Shown here one piece after another: positions 1 to 12,171 of a DNA stretch of 64,000 nucleotides (its first letter is position 1; each line of letters starts with the position of its first letter). The notes beneath the pieces are model-generated. The model was not told the DNA's origin. It saw only the letters and a program-made list of their open reading frames with translations, and did no database searches. Made by a program: the position numbers and the translations under genes. The stretch comes from Dipteris shenzhenensis (Eukaryota; Polypodiophyta; Polypodiopsida; Gleicheniales): the NCBI GenBank assembly GCA_047967505.1, contig CM106538.1; one strand, written 5' to 3'.

Positions 1-328
1 TACAATACAATATTATCCACTGAAACACCAGAAAATACATAGAAAAGTTATCAAATGTATCTCTCTAAGATGACTTTATTCTGAAATTCAAAACTTCAAA
101 AATAAATGAAATAAGAGTGCCAAACAGGAAAAATTCAAACTAAAAAGGAGATGAGAGCTCTATGAATCCAGAAAGAATCACAAGCTGAAAGATATATAGA
201 ACAAACAGAAACTAGGACCCTGGACAGTATGCCAAATTACTGAAGGAAAGGCTGTCCAAATGCAATGCGCATCATACCCAAACATGCAAACGTTGCATCA
301 TTTGTAAGTTCCTACAGCAATTACTTGC

Positions 329-411
329 CTGTTCCATGGCCAAGAAACACGGGCAGCTCTCTAGCTCGTTCCATTGCTTCAATATTTTCATCTAGGCGGC
401 TTTTTATGTTT
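329..411 (-). CDS. Acyl-protein thioesterase-like hydrolase, exon 6; gene runs off the window
   Basis: 83 bases reading NIKSRLDENIEAMERARELP then VFLGHGT, the strand before the catalytic Asp region (HGxxDxVV in the family). Acceptor is TTCAG. The donor is AG|GCAAGT, a GC-AG intron in its strong consensus context; the nearest GT alternatives would not leave the right phase. The exon ends in phase 1, suited to a Gly/Ala/Asp codon completed by the next exon. The catalytic Asp and His and the stop codon must lie left of position 1. The six exons give 240 codons; the family is usually about 220-265 residues, so roughly 50-60 remain. Confidence 0.9.
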
Positions 412-588
412 CTGAATAAAGACAACAACTCTTGAATGGCACAATTGAATGGTACAATTTTCAAATGGAGGACCTGCCCAAGCTAATCATAGCATTTTCC
501 AACATTTCAAGGAATAAATGAAAAGTTGTTCGAACATATTGAGATGAAAGGACAATTTTCTTTAACAATGGATTAAAAGACTACTTAC

Positions 589-739
589 TTTGCACACGGA
601 AGCCAACCACTAATTGCAACAGCAATGCTAAACTTCAAAGGAAAAACAGTTCCATCACTGTACTTCCCAGCAATAGAGCAGGTCGTTGTATACAATGCGG
701 TTGCAGCACCTTGACTAAAACCACCGATTCCTAGCTTTA
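589..739 (-). CDS. Acyl-protein thioesterase-like hydrolase, exon 5 (catalytic Ser)
   Basis: 151 bases carrying the nucleophile elbow: KLGIGGFSQGAATALYTTTC, then a segment ending in ISGWLPCA. GFSQG is the GxSxG motif, with Ser as the catalytic nucleophile. SGWLP is the next conserved strand. Acceptor ATGCAG and donor AA|GTAAGT fit. Junctions with exon 4 (codon ATA, Ile) and exon 6 (codon AAA, Lys) keep the frame. Intron 4, upstream of this exon, is 23.8 kb and contains the nested transposon cluster described separately. Confidence 0.94.
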
Positions 740-1210
740 CTGCATTTCACATAATCCAGAGAAATCATGAAAACTACGTGAAGCACGTCATAGCATTATC
801 AACATTAATAGCCACAAAACACAGCTTCTGCAAAGAAGATTCCCTTCTCAAGAAAACTCTTGGTTCAACACCAAACCCCACTTTGTCGAGCAATAAAAGC
901 AACCACTCGTGAAAAGCAGAAACGTTAGGTAATCCTGTATAACCACTTGTATGCTGGATCCTTGTTCCTCAGCATAAAATGGCCAACAGTCACATTTTTC
1001 AGAATAAATGCACACATGCCAACATTCCTGATTAAATTTCAGTCTGTAGCTTTATAAATCCAATGCAGCAGTGGCTAATCTATCATTCTTTTCCTTGATG
1101 TGCACATCCCATTATATGGCTTCCTAGAATAGAATAAAGTGCAAATCTTTTTAAATGCATGATTTACTAAATCGCATGATAGGTGCAAGATTTTAAAAAC
1201 ATGAACCTTA
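740..1210 (-). other. Intron 4 of the thioesterase gene, 3' unique part
   Basis: Non-coding sequence between exon 5 and the first transposon remnants. I see no ORF, repeat or RNA gene here. It is probably original intron sequence. Confidence 0.6.
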
Positions 1211-1212
1211 TT

Positions 1213-1450
1213 AATGATATTAAGACAATCGAGACATGAGGGTCAATCCTGGGAAGACCAAGATCATGACCTTCAATACTAGTGATACCTCGCTACAGCA
1301 CAAGTAATTCACTTTTGTGGGTGGACAAATCAACATTCATGTGTACCTGGGATGTGTTTTCACAGGACCCTAGTTCCAGATGAAACTGGCAGCATGAGCC
1401 AGACTACATCAAATTTGCGGCTTTCTTAGGAATGAAATCCCTACGAAGGG
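1213..1450 (+). pseudogene. LINE reverse-transcriptase fragment
   Basis: A short decayed piece reads RDMRVNPGKTKIMTFN and, after a stop, YLGCVFTGP. This matches the post-palm part of the LINE reverse transcriptase seen intact-in-kind at 22130-22330 (RDLTINLGKTKVMIF). It lies upstream of the ORF1 and endonuclease pieces of the neighbouring LINE, so the order is wrong for one element. It is best read as a separate older insertion. Several stops; not functional. Confidence 0.55.
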
Positions 1451-1879
1451 TATAACAGAAGACTGATAGAGCGTCCCAGGAATCACACGGGAAAGTGTTT
1501 TCACTCATAAGCCCTTGAAGGGGACTAGGACATACTTGGATGATGACCTCACGCTCTTGCAACAAGAGCACAGAAGAGAAGGGATGACTCGAGTGCTAGC
1601 TGCAAGTCAGGAGGGAAAATTGGCAGTATATCGAGACGGTAAGGTAATCATTCGGGAGAGCGCAGAAAGAGGTGAGAGAGCTGCAGATAGTACATGACGG
1701 TGTTGGGCTCTAAGACAGAGACACACAACTGATTGGGCATGGTTGTTTGAAATTGTAATGGTACCCTCTAGTCCAACCCAGGAGGTTTCTTAGAGACATA
1801 CACAAATAGAGATATTATTTCTAAACACAGACACGTGAGAGCCCAGATTGCCTACTATTACAGGGTACACCTCGGAGTC

Positions 1880-2760
1880 AGCTTACAAAAAGGAGATGAG
1901 GAGAGATACTGGGACATGAGGCTCTGGAGGCGTGGCTCTCCTTTTCAGACCACACTTTAGACTACTCGTATCCGTTATTCGAAAGGAGGAGCATGCACGG
2001 CACATGTTGGTTCGGATTCAGCCACCTGATGCACAATCGAATTTCTGTTGCGGTCTGCATCTTTCCCCCAGATACGTCATCCTACGCACATGAAGTCACT
2101 GCAAAGGGTGAGAACCCATAAGAGACTATTTATGATGACATCATGGAATTTTACAAACAGGGAGAGGTCCTTCTATTGAGTGACTTCAATGCATGCACTG
2201 GAGATAGACAAGTGGGTTTGTTAGACTTTGAGACGGACGCCCTCAGAGTACCAGAGATGGACCCAACAAATCTCGGGATAGCGAGATATTCATATGATGC
2301 ACCACATGTGACAAGGTATGGGAGACACGAACTCGAGATGGGAGCTATACAACTTGATTATAAACAATGGCCTCCACAGATGGCCATTGTCCAGAGGGCT
2401 TACCCAGTAGCCCAATGGACTACCTTTTGGGCTCCCCAACTTTTTTGATGCAGGTACATGATTTCATAGTTCACCCCCTCCCAATTGGCGCTGACCACTC
2501 CTATTTGGCCTTCAGTATCTCGACTGCACTGCCTGACATAGGACGTGATCCCCTTGCCCATGTCCGAGTCCGAGTACACTTTGACCATGCAGTATACATG
2601 AGCCACCTGTCCCACAGGCTACAGACCCCTTTGGTAATGATGCAGACCTTACTCACTCCCCAAATACACTTGTCTCACTAGTTCAGGATGCAGCCATCAG
2701 AACATTCCCCACGACCGCTCTACAGCTCACTCCCCCACCACGAAGATGCCACAAAACCCA
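1880..2760 (+). pseudogene. LINE ORF2 endonuclease part
   Basis: AP-endonuclease-like domain of the split LINE. Pieces in shifting frames read GSGGVALLFRPH, then EVLLLSDFNACTGDRQVG (the GDFNA signature with Gly changed to Ser), DPTNLGIARYS and a final block ending VHPLPIGADHSYLAFSIS. GADHSYLAF corresponds to the SDHxxL catalytic motif, with Ala for Ser. The enzyme nicks target DNA to prime reverse transcription. Frame changes near 2370-2450 and stops show decay. Confidence 0.75.
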
Positions 2761-4284
2761 TGGTTTCATGATGAGTAACGAGACCTAAGATCCCACCTCA
2801 TACAAGAACAAGCTTAGGGGCACTTGACGCGATCAAGGCACAACAGATCTAGAGGCGTCTGACACAACGTAAGAGACACGCTTTTCTCTTGCATAGGATG
2901 GCTAAGGTGATCCACTTTTTTCAAGGAGGCGACCCCTATCATCCTGCTTCAACAACATGTATCCACTTGCTTGGTAATATTTCTTTTTGTTATTCAATAG
3001 TATGCTTATTAAGAAATGAAATGTTTTCCTACTGTTCAGTTATGGTCAATGGGGACTAGGTCTAGCATTTGAGGGTGGACCCCCTTGCTTGGGGTTATGG
3101 GCATTAGTGACTCACAAGAGTAATGGCCTCTCTTTGAGAGGGACATCTGGAAACCACACCCCACCTGAGTACCCAAACATGGGACCAATCAAATGCACAG
3201 ATTGCATACTGACCTAGGAACCATTCAAGAGAATGTTCCCTGAGCTTTGGGTGTGGGCCTGGCAACATGCCAAGAGTAATCGAGATACAAGATAAGATGA
3301 CAAACAAATGAGCTCAGTATGGCTCAATTAAGACCTTAGAGTACCTCAGTAGATAGTCCAAGCTGTTAGGAACCCGTGGGTGCGATGAGAATTGAATTCT
3401 GACAACTTTGAAATTTTAGGGTTTTTGGGAGCTGACATGTGGCAGACTGCCACATGGAATCTGAGCTGGTAGGTCAGTCCACCTGTCCCACACATGTGGC
3501 AGCATGCATGGCAGGTGGCAGAGCATGCAGGCGAAGTGTCTGGCCCCAAATCTGGTAGATTTGGGGCAGGTTGTGGGCTGTCCTCTTTGGGACTGTAGCC
3601 CACCAAAAATCTGGGACAAGTGTCCACCTTCCACTCTGGATCGGGGGGGGGGGGGGGGGTTGAGCCTATAAAAGAAGGCCTCTCCCCTTCATTCCCTACA
3701 TGAAAAATTCGTCACTTTTCTTATCCCTCCTTTTGGTTGATGCAGGAGAACCTCTCCAACTCCTTGGGTGCAACCATTCTCTCACCTCATTCCCTACATG
3801 AAAAATTCGTCACTTTTCTTCTCCCTCCTTTTGGTTGATGCAACAGAACCTCTCCAGCTCCTTGGGTGCAGCCAGCTTCTCCCCAGGCCATTCTCTCACC
3901 TCAGCAGCACTTTCTCTCTCTACAGCAACACACTCTCTCTCTACAGTTCCAGCCCCTCCTCTCTAGATATCTGCCCCCTCTCAGCTCTTCTGGAACAGCA
4001 GCAGCATCCTCTCCTATCCTCGAACAGCCACAGCCACAACATCTCTCTCCTGCTGCAGTATTTCTCTCTCTACTGCAAAATTTCTCTCTCTACTGTTCCA
4101 GCCCCTTCCCCTTGCACAAATCTGCCTTTCTCTGCACCTCTGGAACAGCAGCAGCTCCTCTCTTACATCCCCTCCATTGGGATCAGCATTGGCACTCTCT
4201 CTCTACAGCCATCACTCCATAAAGACACTCTCTCTCTAGCCTACAGGCTGTTTTTCTGAGCTGTTCTCATTCCAGCCCCATTTC

Positions 4285-4430
4285 TGTTGGGGTAAAGGGC
4301 AGTGTGCCCACCCACTTGTACAGTGCCCATGTATACTCAATATATATGAAAGAGGAATAAGCTGGAGTAGCTTTTGCTCCACCACTTTTGGTGTCTCCTT
4401 ATTCCTTTATGTGTGCTCTCCTCTCTCACA
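4285..4430 (+). repeat. Copia-1 5' LTR
   Basis: 146-bp LTR with TG...CA ends, AATATATATGAAAG as likely TATA region, and primer-binding site immediately after it (from 4433). Confidence 0.92.
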
Positions 4431-5925
4431 ACTGGTATCAGAGCCCATGGCGTTCGATCTACGAGGAGCTCAATGAGAGGAGAACGGGCACTGCTTCGAG
4501 AGATCTACCGGGAGCTTTGGAGAGCTTGATTCTCTCATTCACGGAGAGATTTTGGGTAGACATCATCCAAATCTGTTTGCTCTACAATGCAGCTACAAGA
4601 ATCACTTTGGGTTATCTTCCAGCGCTCCAGTGCTCTAGCAACCTAGCGTTGGAAGGAGATCGCTGTCCGTTGGTCTTGACGTTATCTCGTGGGAGCCTAT
4701 CGTTGGCTGTTGATGCATCCTTTGCAGCAAGTGGCTGGCTGTTGTGTGCTTGTTGGAGGCGTTGGTTATCATGGGCAGCTAGTAGATAGGCGTCAAGAGC
4801 AATTGTTGCTGCTATTCTGTGAGCCAGGAGTCGGTTGGTGAGCAACTTCTTTGGCGTAGGAGACCGTGAAGGAGCGCTGGAGAGCTGCATATGCAACTTG
4901 TGGTGGAGTTCGCACAGTCCTCCGATTGCGATTCCATCGACGCCAGGCTTCCTAAAAATTTACAATTGTGCTACCTATAACCTCACATCGAGGTTTCCTC
5001 CCTGCAGATTTGGGTCTTATTTTGGCGCCATAGCCATTCTTGGCACTTGCAGGTTCCAGTCTTGGCATAGTTCTTTGCCATTGTCTCTAGCTCATCTGGG
5101 AGCTGTTGGGGAGCCTCTGGATTGCATGTTTGATGCAATTGTATGCCTGGGAGATAGCCGGTGTTGCATTTGAGGTCTTGGAGCTGAGCATTGGCTGATT
5201 TTGGTCTCTTTGCGGGACATTTTGCAGAAGTACGCCTTGTGGACATTGTGTGGGATATGTGCTTGTGCACTATGCAGCTTCATTTGGTTGCAGTTGAGCT
5301 TTGTTAGCTCGTGTTTTCCCGTGCATTTGGGTCCTCGTACGGACATACTCTGGTGCATCTTAGTCCTTGTGAACATTCCGTTACAGTTAGTCAGTGGGTT
5401 GCATATCTTTTTTGCAGATGCATCACTTTGGCAGTGGCAGTGACACATGCTTTGACAGTGGTACATGCCTGGTTGAGATGCATTGACAGTTTGTTGGATG
5501 CATGGTTATTTGCCTATGTTGGATACATACGGTGGTACGGTGATGTATAGAGATCCTGTCAAATGAGCATTGTTTGGAGCTGTTTTCAGGGCTGATTTGT
5601 TATCATATTCGGGGCTGATTTTATGGCATTGTGTTTGCCATTGGTCAGGACATTACAATTGCTGCTGTTGCTGTTTTTTATGACAAAACAGTCATTTTCA
5701 GGACTGAATATCTCTTTCCTGGTGCGGAATTGCACTTTGTGCCAAACTGGAAAGTTGTAGTTCACAGAACATACTACAACTTTGCTTTTGGAAGCAAGTT
5801 GATCCGGTATAAGCTGCAGGAGTTACAGCCTCTGCAAAACCACAAAAAGTTGCAGTCTGCTGTCTATTTGTGACCAATGTGCAGGAAGCTGTTTTTCAGG
5901 TGAGAATATATGAGAATCCACAAGG
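4431..5925 (+). other. Copia-1 leader, non-coding
   Basis: About 1.5 kb between the primer-binding site and the duplicated block. It is rich in TTGCATTTG/GCATTG words and short open stretches without any recognisable domain. In total the untranslated leader before the gag ATG would be near 2 kb in an uninterrupted copy, unusually long for copia. I see no gene in it. Confidence 0.6.
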
Positions 5926-6515
5926 ATTTTGCTCTTGAGGTCAACTGACAAGTTGTAGATCTTTCTACCAGCTACAACTTTGCTGTTTACAGCTTTGGCA
6001 TCCGGTCCTTCAGTGAAAAGATATCGCTGTTCAAAAACAGGGACAGCGTGTTATTTTGCCCAAAGTGGCTGTGAGGTATTGTTGTAGGGATTTCTCTTGC
6101 ACAACAGTGAATTGGGAACTCACAGTAAATTATATAAAGTGATTGGGATCTCACTTCAGTCCAAGGGCATTATTGGCATTTTGGCAAGTCACTTTGGCAC
6201 ATTTGGCAAGTGGTGAATGCTTGAATTTATTGCCAAAGGATTGCGCACTTGAGGTGATGCATTGGTGATGCAGTAAATGCCATTTCGATGCATTATGGAT
6301 TTGCATTGGTGGATGCCACACTGATGTTTATGGATAGTTGAGCTGGGCTCCTATTGCCATTGGTTGAGCAGGCATTGCTCATTTGGTTCAGTGCATTTCT
6401 TACTTCAATTGCCAGGCATTGGCAGGTTACTGAGCTGCATATATTCTTGTTTATGCCTCTTTATGGCTGAGTGCTTTTGAGCATTGGATCAACCAATTTA
6501 TTTGGAGACCTGATT

Positions 6516-8358
6516 TGTCATCCTGCTTCAACATGTATCCACTTGCTTGGTACTATTTCTTTTTGTTTTTCAATAGTATGCTTATTAAGAAATGAAATGT
6601 TTTCCTTCTGTTCAGTTACGGACAATGGGGACTAGGTCTAGCATTTGAGGGTGGACCCCCTTGCTTGGGGTTATGGGCATTAGTGACCCACAAGAGTGAT
6701 GGCCTCTCTTTGAGAGGGACATCTAGAAACCACACCCCACCTGAGTACCCAAACATGGGACCAATCAAATGCACAGATTGCATACCGACCTAGGAACCAT
6801 TCAAGAGAATGTTCCCTGAGCTTTGGGTGTGGGCCTGGCAGCATGCCAAGAGTAATGGAGATACAAGATAAGACGACAAACAAATGAGCTCAGTATGGCT
6901 CAATTATGACCTTAGAGTACGTCAATAGATAGTCTAAGCTGTTAGGAACCCGTGTGTGCGATCAGAATTAAATTCTGACAACTTTGAAATTTTAGGGTTT
7001 TTGGGAGTGACGTGGCAGCTGACACGTGGCAGACTGCCACTTGGAATCTGGGCTGGCAGGTCAGTCCACCTGTCCCACACATGTGGCAGCATGCATGGCA
7101 AGTGGCAGGGCATGCAGGCCAAGTGTTTGGCCCCAAATCTGGTAGATTTAGGGCAAGTGGTGGGCTGTCCTCTTTGGGACTGCAGCCCACCAAAAATCTG
7201 GGACAAGTGTCCACCTTCCACTCTAGGCCTAGGAGGGGGGCTGAGCCTATAAAAGAAGGCCTCTCCCCTTCATTCCACACATGAAAATTTCGTCACTTTT
7301 CTTCTCCCTCCTTTTAGATGATGCAGCAGAACCTCTCCAGCTCCTTGGGTGCAGCCAGCTTCTCCCCAGGCCATTCTCTCACCTCAGCAGCACTTTCTCT
7401 CTCTACAACAGCACATTCTCTCTCTACAGTTCCAGCCCCTCCTCTCCAGAAATCTGCCCCCCTCTCAGCTCTTTTGGAACAGCAGCAGCATCCTCTCTCC
7501 TTCACCTAGCCTGGAGCAGCCACAGCCCCTTTCTCTCTCCTGCTGCAGTCTTTCTCTCTCTACTACAGAATTTCTCTCTCTACTGTTCCAGCCCATTTCC
7601 CTTGCAGAAATCTGCCTTTCTGTGCACCTCTGGAACAGCAGCAGCTCCTCTCTTACATCTCCTCCCTTGGGATCAGCATAGGCACTCTCTCTCTACAGCT
7701 ATCACTCCATAAAAGCTTTCTCTCTCTAGCCTACAGGCTGTTTTTCTAAGCTGTTCTCATTCCAGCCCCATTTCCACACTCTCCTCACCCAAGGTAGCTT
7801 CAGAGGCATCAAGGACTTCATCTACAAAAGGGCCAAGTCACGAAGGGAGCCTGTATTGTCAAGTTTATCTCATTTACAGCACTATTTCATGTTGTTTCTA
7901 CTATCTTTCTAGAAACTAGTGCTTGTCTCTAATATTGGATGTAAGTGGTGATTGTTGCAGGCTTCTTCCTTGTGGATTGGGCAAGCCAAGAGCTGAAACC
8001 TGAGCTTGGAGTCCTCCTTTTTGTTGTCTACCTTGTACATATGCTCTTGAGTCTTGTATTTAGGTCCTAGGTTTTCACTGAGTTCATCAGTTTGGAAGGT
8101 GCATTGCACCTTGGTCTTGTATCTCCATTTTCAAGAATAAAGTGAGCCTGGATAAGGGGGGGGGCCCGTCTTGGCCCCTCAATCATATTGCATTCTCCAA
8201 TGATGTCACTTTGTGTTTAAGCTGTATAAGTCTTAATTCCAGCTTAATTGCAAACTCTTAAGTTCAAGTATATGTGTTTGGCAACTCGCAATCATCTCAT
8301 TCAAATGCCTCTGCAAAATCCGTTGTTTGAATTGAGAGAAAGCACCGAGTAGTTTACA
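6516..8358 (+). repeat. Gypsy-1 5' LTR
   Basis: 1843-bp LTR. A GCCTATAAAAGAAGG box at about 7245-7259 is the likely promoter. Downstream (7380-7735) is a run of CTCTCTCTACAG-like words. The 5' LTR has a 14-bp insertion near 7015-7030 missing from the 3' copy. Confidence 0.92.
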
Positions 8359-8440
8359 TTGGTATCAGAGCTTAGGCAGTGGTCCTGTACTCTGTGCTTT
8401 CTCTTGTTGAGTCTCTCCTTCATTGAGTTATCTTGTCATC

Positions 8441-10238
8441 ATGGCAGCCAATGGACCTGACCCTCCTCCTAACCTGCATGAGTTGAGTGCTCTCTTGGCA
8501 AACATTGCTCAACAGGTTCAAGTGCTGGGAAGCAGCCTAGCAGGAACTCATGACATAGGGCCCCAATCCCAAGGAAGAGGCCGTGCGGACAACACCAACT
8601 CCAACAAGGAGGGAAGATCATCCTCTTCTTCCCCTCCTCGAGGTAGACGGCGTCATCAGAGTCCATCTCCTTCGAGACGTCCACGGAGACGAAGGTATGC
8701 AAAGCATAAGGTACCTCTTGGAGATAAGCTTTTCAAGTTTACCAAGTACAAGGGAGAGGACAAGCCCGAGGTCTTGCTGGCCTGGATCCGAGACCTCGAG
8801 TATTTCTATGAGGGAGATGCTGATTTTGCTCAGCCATGGGCACATTTGAAAGATGGAGGCACCCATCATGCCTACCACATCAGGGATGGCTATTTATTCA
8901 TGGAGAACAAACTATGTATCACAAAGCAGCTTAGATCTAAAGTGATGGAGGAAAGCCATAACCCACCCTATGCTGGTCATAGGGGTATTGTGGCCACCTT
9001 TTCAGCCATGGATAAATTTTTCTACTGGCCTAACATGAAAAAGGACACTGCTGCCTACATTTTAGCTTGTCTCGCATGTCAAAAAGCTAAGTATGAGAGA
9101 GGAAAACCCAAGGGTTTACTTCAGCCCCTACCCATTCCTGAGAGACCATGGGAACACATCACCATGGACTTCATTACAGGAATTCCCAGGACCAATCAAA
9201 ATCATGACATGATTTGGGTGATAGTAGATCGATTCAGCAAGCAAGCCCACTTCATTCCTTGCAGAAAGAATCTCAAGGCACCTGAAGCTGCCCATTTATT
9301 TATTAGACACATCTTTAGACACCACGGCATGCCCAAGTCTATAGTATCAGATAGAGACTCAAAGTTCACTAGTAACTTCTGGCAGGCTTTGTTTGAGAAC
9401 CTTGGAACTCTTCTAAGTTTCTCCTCAGCTTTTCATCCTCAAACGGATGGCCAAACTGAAGTTACGAATAGTACACTCTTGGATTTGCTGAAATTTTATG
9501 TGCATGACCAGCAAACCTTTTGGGAGAAATTCCTTCCTCTTGTGGAGTTTGCTTATAACAACAATTCATTCCTCCACTGGAAAAGCTCCTTTCGAAATTG
9601 TATATGGTAGATCTTTACCAACTCCACTCATGCAAACAAAAGAGAAAATCTTTGCCGCTCATCAATTCGTGGAGGATTATGACTCTGCTTATGCCACGGT
9701 TCGAGCAGCCATTCAAAACGCACGGGAGAAACAAAGAGCAGCTGCAAATAAAAGACGGAGGGCGTTTGCAGTGAAAGAAGGCCAATGGGTCTTATTGAAA
9801 TTTGAGAAAGCCCGGTTAAAAACCAAAGTGGGCAAAAAGCGCATCTACTTCAAGCTATCCTTTCGATATTATGGTCCTTTTCAGGTGTTGCAGGTAATAA
9901 ATGATGTCTCGGTCCGATTGAGACTTCCAGAGCATTGGAAGATCCACAATGTCTTCCACGTAAGCTTGGTGAAACCCTTCATTGGGGAACCACCTCAAGA
10001 GCCCACACTGGACGATGCACCTGAAGTAGAGGACACTGAGATCTTGTTGATCCCAGAGTAAATTATTTTGCATAACTTCACTACGGGACGTCGAGGCACG
10101 ACTCGCAACATGTACCTTTTGAAGTTCAGAGGGCTCCCATCCACCGATGCCCAATGGGTGGACAGAGCTACATTTCAGGAGTGTCTTGAAATCCTGGATG
10201 CTTATGAGGAAGCATTTCAATTGCGGACAACCGAATGA
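8441..10238 (+). pseudogene. Chromovirus gag-integrase-chromodomain reading frame
   Basis: From the ATG at 8441 (MAANGPDPPPN) about 130 residues of gag N-terminus, with an Arg/Ser-rich tract, run straight into integrase. The usual capsid end, zinc knuckle, protease, reverse transcriptase and RNase H are absent. Integrase shows an HHCC-type region (ESHNPPYAGH...CLACQKAK) and the DDE triad (TMDFITG, VSDRDSKF, QTDGQTE), all present. A one-base shift near 9560 moves the frame; it then runs to a TAA at 10059. Past this, still in frame, is a chromodomain-like tail (KFRGLPSTDAQWVD) ending at 10238. Chromodomains of this group direct integration to modified chromatin. Confidence 0.85.
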
Positions 10239-10251
10239 AAGACGGAGGGAA

Positions 10252-12080
10252 TGTCATCCTGCTTCAACATGTATCCACTTGCTTGGTACTATTTCTTTTT
10301 GTTTTTCAATAGTATGCTTATTAAGAAATGAAATGTTTTCCTTCTGTTCAGTTACGGACAATGGGGACTAGGTCTAGCATTTGAGGGTGGACCCCCTTGC
10401 TTGGGGTTATGGGCATTAGTGACCCACAAGAGTGATGGCCTCTCTTTGAGAGGGACATCTAGAAACCACACCCCACCTGAGTACCCAAACATGGGACCAA
10501 TCAAATGCACAGATTGCATACCGACCTAGGAACCATTCAAGAGAATGTTCCCTGAGCTTTGGGTGTGGGCCTGGCAGCATGCCAAGAGTAATGGAGATAC
10601 AAGATAAGACGACAAACAAATGAGCTCAGTATGGCTCAATTATGACCTTAGAGTACGTCAATAGATAGTCTAAGCTGTTAGGAACCCGTGTGTGCGATCA
10701 GAATTAAATTCTGACAACTTTGAAATTTTAGGGTTTTTGGGAGTGACGTGGCAGACTGCCACTTGGAATCTGAGCTGGCAGGTCAGTCCACCTGTCCCAC
10801 ACATGTGGCAGCATGCATGGCAAGTGGCAGGGCATGCAGGCCAAGTGTTTGGCCCCAAATCTGGTAGATTTAGGGCAAGTGGTGGGCTGTCCTCTTTGGG
10901 ACTGCAGCCCACCAAAAATCTGGGACAAGTGTCCACCTTCCACTCTAGGCCTAGGAGGGGGGCTGAGCCTATAAAAGAAGGCCTCTCCCCTTCATTCCAC
11001 ACATGAAAATTTCGTCACTTTTCTTCTCCCTCCTTTTAGATGATGCAGCAGAACCTCTCCAGCTCCTTGGGTGCAGCCAGCTTCTCCCCAGGCCATTCTC
11101 TCACCTCAGCAGCACTTTCTCTCTCTACAACAGCACATTCTCTCTCTACAGTTCCAGCCCCTCCTCTCCAGAAATCTGCCCCCCTCTCAGCTCTTTTGGA
11201 ACAGCAGCAGCATCCTCTCTCCTTCACCTAGCCTGGAGCAGCCACAGCCCCTTTCTCTCTCCTGCTGCAGTCTTTCTCTCTCTACTGCAAAATTTCTCTC
11301 TCTACTGTTCCAGCCCATTTCCCTTGCAGAAATCTGCCTTTCTGTGCACCTCTGGAACAGCAGCAGCTCCTCTCTTACATCTCCTCCCTTGGGATCAGCA
11401 TAGGCACTCTCTCTCTACAGCTATCACTCCATAAAAGCTTTCTCTCTCTAGCCTACAGGCTGTTTTTCTAAGCTGTTCTCATTCCAGCCCCATTTCCACA
11501 CTCTCCTCACCCAAGGTAGCTTCAGAGGCATCAAGGACTTCATCTACAAAAGGGCCAAGTCACGAAGGGAGCCTGTATTGTCAAGTTTATCACATTTACA
11601 GCACTATTTCATGTTGTTTCTACTATCTTTCTAGAAACTAGTGCTTGTCTCTAATGTTGGATGTAAGTGGTGATTGTTGCAGGCTTCTTCCTTGTGGATT
11701 GGGCAAGCCAAGAGCTGAAACCTGAGCTTGGAGTCCTCCTTTTTGTTGTCTACCTTGTACATATGCTCTTGAGTCTTGTATTTAGGTCCTAGGTTTTCAC
11801 TGAGTTCATCAGTTTGGAAGGTGCATTGCACCTTGGTCTTGTATCTCCATTTTCAAGAATAAAGTGAGCCTGGATAAGGGGGGGGCCCCGTCTTGGCCCC
11901 TCAATCATATTGCATTCTCCAATGATGTCACTTTGTGTTTAAGCTGTATAAGTCTTAATTCCAACTTAATTGCAAACTCTTAAGTTCAAGTATATGTGTT
12001 TGGCAACTCGCAATCATCTCATTCAAATGCCTCTGCAAAATCCGTTGTTTGAATTGATAGAAAGCACCGAGTAGTTTACA
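10252..12080 (+). repeat. Gypsy-1 3' LTR
   Basis: 1829-bp partner of the 5' LTR with TG...CA ends and the TATA-like GCCTATAAAAGAAGG at about 10967-10981. Followed by the second TGATT. Confidence 0.92.
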
Positions 12081-12171
12081 TGATTGGTCTGGACAACACT
12101 ATATTTTTTGGTCATTTGGGTTGCCTATTGCACTATACTGCTCTTTGGTTGTGACCTATTGTGCCACAGAT

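Larger units (their letters stand above)
6516..12080 (+). mobile_element. Gypsy-1: Ty3 chromovirus with gag joined to integrase, no reverse transcriptase
   Basis: Long LTRs at 6516-8358 (1843 bp) and 10252-12080 (1829 bp), both starting TGTCATCCTGCTTC and ending TAGTTTACA. The target duplication is TGATT (6511-6515, 12081-12085). The primer site TGGTATCAGAGC is at 8360, and a purine tract GAAAGACGGAGGGAA precedes the 3' LTR. By eye the LTRs differ by about eight or nine substitutions and one 14-bp indel, so this is the youngest insertion in the nest. The internal region is only 1.9 kb, with gag, integrase and chromodomain. It would need enzymes from a full-length relative. Confidence 0.94.

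Noticed and set aside
1213-1450. Assignment of this RT fragment to the split LINE
   Set aside because: It lies upstream of the ORF1-like and endonuclease parts, opposite to the order in one element, and the same RT region exists again at 22130-22330.
3104-3307. 67-codon minus-strand frame repeated at 6680-6883 and 10416-10619
   Set aside because: Antisense to the LTR; repeated only because the LTR is repeated, with no domain.
3768-4259. 163-codon Ser/Leu-rich frame and its counterparts at 7281-7712 and 11003-11434
   Set aside because: They lie in the R/U5 part of the chromovirus LTRs and reflect CTCTCTCTACAG and CAGCAGCAG repeats; the frame differs between LTR copies.
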